Under the pieces are notes generated by a model that was not told the DNA's origin, made no database searches, and saw nothing but the letters and a program-made list of their open reading frames with translations. Source: Pocillopora verrucosa (lineage: Eukaryota; Cnidaria; Anthozoa; Scleractinia; Pocilloporidae). From it: DNA of 64,000 nt. The DNA is taken from positions 12,356,292-12,420,291 of the forward strand of contig NC_089313.1 of the NCBI RefSeq assembly GCF_036669915.1. Reading direction: 5' to 3'. Positions 60,896-64,000 of the stretch are shown here, in pieces (position 1 is the first letter of the stretch; every line of letters starts with the position of its first letter). Both the position numbers and the translations under genes were made by a program.

Positions 60896-61695
60896 CCTAG
60901 CATAGGATGAAACACGTACTTCGTTTTCGCTCGTGAATTTGTTCTTTTCTACAAATATCAGCATTCTTTTCGTTTTATGCAAAGGGTAATTTCTGAGCTT
61001 CTGCTCAAACTAAATCAGTTACCCTATTTCCTCGAATAATTGCCCGGATGCTTATTTAACATTTCGGCTTAAATTTGAGGGGAGATTATTGGAAGGCACT
61101 CAGTCGAAGTAAAATGGCAAAGAAAATTAGCGGTTAAACGTATAAAATTGACAAATTTTTAACCGTTAGTCGTAGTAAAAGTTAACCGTGAAACGTTACC
61201 GTTAAAACCGTTCGCAGTAAAAGCCATCACCCCTAAAGTCCTGAAGAGTTTTTTTGTTTTCGGTATTTTCACATTCGTGATCGCTCGCAATCTGGACACG
61301 GAGTAAGCGTTCTTTAGACAATGTACTTAATGTTCCCACATTTTCCTTTGGACGAAGGAAACCCGCTCAATAACATGAATTACTCTACTGTGAAGGGTTC
61401 TATGTACATCGTTGTCCGCTGATATTTCACGTGTTACCATTATCGATTTAACATTATAAAAGCACTGTAATGGCCAACTATGGTTGGCTTCAACAAAATT
61501 CTAGTGCCCAGACTTAATACTTCAAATCCGGCGTGATGCCACAATGTGACGGCATAAACACGTTACCATGCAACTAGTCATAAACAAATCGAAACTTTGT
61601 TTCGCACTAAGAGCTCAGTTCATGCTATAGCACCGTGAAAGAGAATGCATTTTTCTAGTTTATCGAATGCTTTGAATGAAGACTTCAGTTACAAA
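60896..61695 (+). repeat. Array unit 5' block upstream of WFD copy 6
   Basis: Matches 52262-52991 closely. TATA-like box at 61455 and catgcaactagtcataaac about 120 bp before the start codon. Confidence 0.6.
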
Positions 61696-64000
61696 ATGAA
61701 CAAAAACAACTCAGGTGACAAAGAGTCTGTGAGGAAATCCTGTTCCGCGAAAATATTTGATGAAGTCAATGTCACAAATCGTTCTGATGAGAATTATCAT
61801 GAGCCTTTAGAGGCCTCACATGGGGCACGGATCATGGCTAATGAGGTGGGCGTTTCTCATCATTACACTTCTTTTTTCTTTCCTTAAAAAGTAGGTTTAG
61901 TTATTGTAAAAGTTACAATTTGTTATCCGAAGGAGCAAGTAAAAAGGAAGGTCAAGTGATTTTAAAGGCGAACGCGCAAGACCATCTGATTCAGTATATA
62001 AGCTTTGAAAATAGGTGGTAATTAGTTCCCATTTGACTTGTAAAACGGTTCCCTCCAAAATTAGCTCACTTTTAAGTCCGTCCGTCCAACATTGGAGAAA
62101 CATTCAACGCAACTAGAACTTTTCTGCATTAAAGGCGTTCAGGTAACTGAGTTTGAAATTTTTTTCTTCGTGGAGAGGTGAAAAAGCGCGCGCAAATGAA
62201 ATTTTTAGATTATGACGCCACTCTTCGACATTCCACCATCTTCAAGCTGGATAGGAAGTTGATAATGTTTTGTATCCCAGCTTTTTTGCTCTCTTCTAGT
62301 TTCGTTAATTAAAAAATCAATATGTTGGCAAATTTTTTTTTCAGTCTGCGAGAGAAAAGGAACAACTAACACAGAAGATCATCCACCTTGAAACTGAGAT
62401 TAACGGTTAGTTTTATGCGGTCACGCATGCATGAAAAGAAAAGTGCGCGCGGACTAGGGAGCCATTTTTCTAAGAGTTTCCGATGCTCCACTGATAATAA
62501 GTCGTTTACCCCCTTCCCCCCAACCTACTGCTTCTCGTTCCGTCATAAATAGTTCCGTTTTTCGTGTCTTCCCGGTTTACCTTATCAGTCAAACCTTGAA
62601 TTTATTCAATCTAATATTCTAAGTACTTAAAATATTAATTTGTTTTTTAACAGCTAAAGAGAAGGAGATCGCCTTTCTTAAACAAACTCTCATTGGGACA
62701 GACAAAGACATTGCTGATCTCAAGGGAAAACTGTCCCAGCTAAAACAAAATGGGCAAATAACTCAATCTGATTTTGTTAAGCAAATGGCATCAATAGACG
62801 AAAAGCTGAATGTATTCCAGAAGAATAAAACAGAAGCAGAAGAGTCCTGGAGCAAACCACAAATATTTAATGGTGAGTATGTAAATTGGGATGGCGTCGC
62901 ATCAACTGGGTGGTGACAACGCGGTTGATACGACTGCCTTGTTTTTGGAGAGGAAAGAGGTGTTTGCATCATCTTTCACTAAAAATAAATATTTTGATTT
63001 CATTAACAGTTCTTCCATGTACTCTTATTTTTATTTCTGCTTCTTTTTTTTTTCTAAACTAGGCAAAGCTTACTTTGACCTTCAACAATCATGGTTTGAC
63101 ACTGCATCCAACAACGGTGGATGTTTCAAAGTTGAAAACTTTCCAGTTAGCGCAAAAGATCTTCAAACCATAAGGAATGTTAAATCCTCTTCAAGGGCCT
63201 TCACTGAGCAAGCTAAAGGTATGAAGAAGGAAACTTGTAAATTACCATTCCTTTACAGTGCACACCTGCGCGAAAGCAGTGTAGTCTTACGAGTCACAAA
63301 ACAGTTAGATACTCAGAACTGATAGCATGTTCTTCCATATATCAGCTTTGATTTTTTAATCATCTTTCATCTAGGCAAAGATTATTTTGACCTTCAACCG
63401 TCATGGTTTGACACTTTATCAAAAAACGTTGGATGTCTTCAAGTTGAAAACGTTCCACTTAAGGCAAAAGATCTTGAAGCCAGGAAGAAAGGTATGTAGA
63501 TGGAAACTTTAAAATACGATTCTACAAAGGTGATAGTCTGTGCGAAGTAGTGTCTTCTGAGCGTGAAGAACCTATTAAGCTAATTAGAATTGTCAATGTA
63601 CCCTTCAGCTTTAGTACTTTTGCAATGTACTCGCCTGACTCAAATTCAGTGAGCAACTTCATGAGGTGTTACATCATACAAAAATAACACAGATTCCTCT
63701 GGTATTATGGTGAACTTATTTTCCAAGAAAGCTAAAGGGGTAAAAACGAACACATATCCCTGCTTCCAACTTTGTTCAAGCTCAGACTGTGATGATTTCT
63801 GCTGCATTCAAGACTCATGCCTTACCCACCCAGATCAATCATTTTTCAGAGGAGGTAGCTTTAATTGAAGAGTTAGCTTGTTCTTTTATCGAGTGCTCAA
63901 GGTCACGGTTTTTGCGGCGGTTTAGAAAAAGTGTTTCGCTGAAATTAATTCACTTTTGGTTCGGTAAGCTAAAATCGTAGGTATCTTTATGTGGAAACGA
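61696..64000 (+). CDS. Coiled-coil WFD-cassette protein, copy 6 (partial, runs off window)
   Basis: Exons 61696-61845 (one codon shorter than copy 5), 62345-62405, 62654-62872 (in-frame loss of 15 codons in the coiled coil), 63063-63218 (cassette 1), 63375-63491 (cassette 2). All are open with matching phases and good splice sites. Later cassettes would lie beyond 64000. Cassette 1 is identical to copy 5 (FDLQQSWFDTASNNGGCFKV), indicating recent common origin or conversion. Function unknown. Confidence 0.6.

Overview
This is a stretch of intron-rich, AT-rich eukaryotic nuclear DNA. GT-AG introns, polymerase III type tRNA genes, MITEs, a tRNA-derived SINE, a Penelope-like element and LINE fragments are all visible. 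Gene content and repeat types suggest an anthozoan cnidarian, most likely a stony coral; that placement is inference. Two conserved host genes can be assigned firmly. CHFR, the FHA-RING-PBZ mitotic checkpoint E3 ubiquitin ligase, lies on the minus strand: 20 exons at 36608..22288 splice in frame to a predicted 561-residue protein. MRPL15 (uL15m, mitochondrial large ribosomal subunit) lies on the plus strand, with exons at 36697-43516. Their start codons are only 88 bp apart and face away from each other, so they probably share a bidirectional promoter.

The most unusual part is a tandemly duplicated array on both sides of, and inside, the CHFR locus. Each unit holds, left to right on the + strand: a conserved promoter-like block; a gene of an unrecognised family (51-residue N-terminus, coiled coil, then repeated ~39-53 residue 'WFD' cassettes, each on its own phase 1-1 exon); on the opposite strand the last three exons of CHFR; and a tRNA-Arg gene. 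Six gene copies are seen, near 431, 18607, 25306, 45254, 52992 and 61696. Copy 5 (52992-56662) is fully open over eight exons (368 aa). Copy 6 is open up to the window edge. The others are broken. Real CHFR runs through two of these units: exon 18 exists twice in frame, and its intron 18 contains the first exon of WFD copy 3 on the opposite strand and a tRNA-Arg gene. The right-hand units carry decayed CHFR tails.

Layout: 1-1790 WFD copy 1 (pseudogene). 2178-2321 signal-peptide ORF or exon. 2.3-16 kb mostly intergenic, with transposon debris: a degenerate transposase-like region, LINE, Penelope-like inverted repeat, Mutator-like transposase and SGNH-type retroelement fragments. 17.2-26.0 kb WFD copies 2 and 3 interleaved with the CHFR 3' end. 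26.0-36.6 kb body of CHFR. 36.7-43.5 kb MRPL15, with a nested two-exon ORF, a 77-bp-arm hairpin and two GGAATTCCTA satellite arrays in its introns. 43.9-64 kb WFD copies 4-6 with CHFR 3' remnants, a series of intact and broken tRNA-Arg genes, an insertion carrying an unidentified ORF, and an 811-bp tandem duplication.

All exon boundaries were read by eye from splice consensus and phase agreement. No search or transcript data were available.
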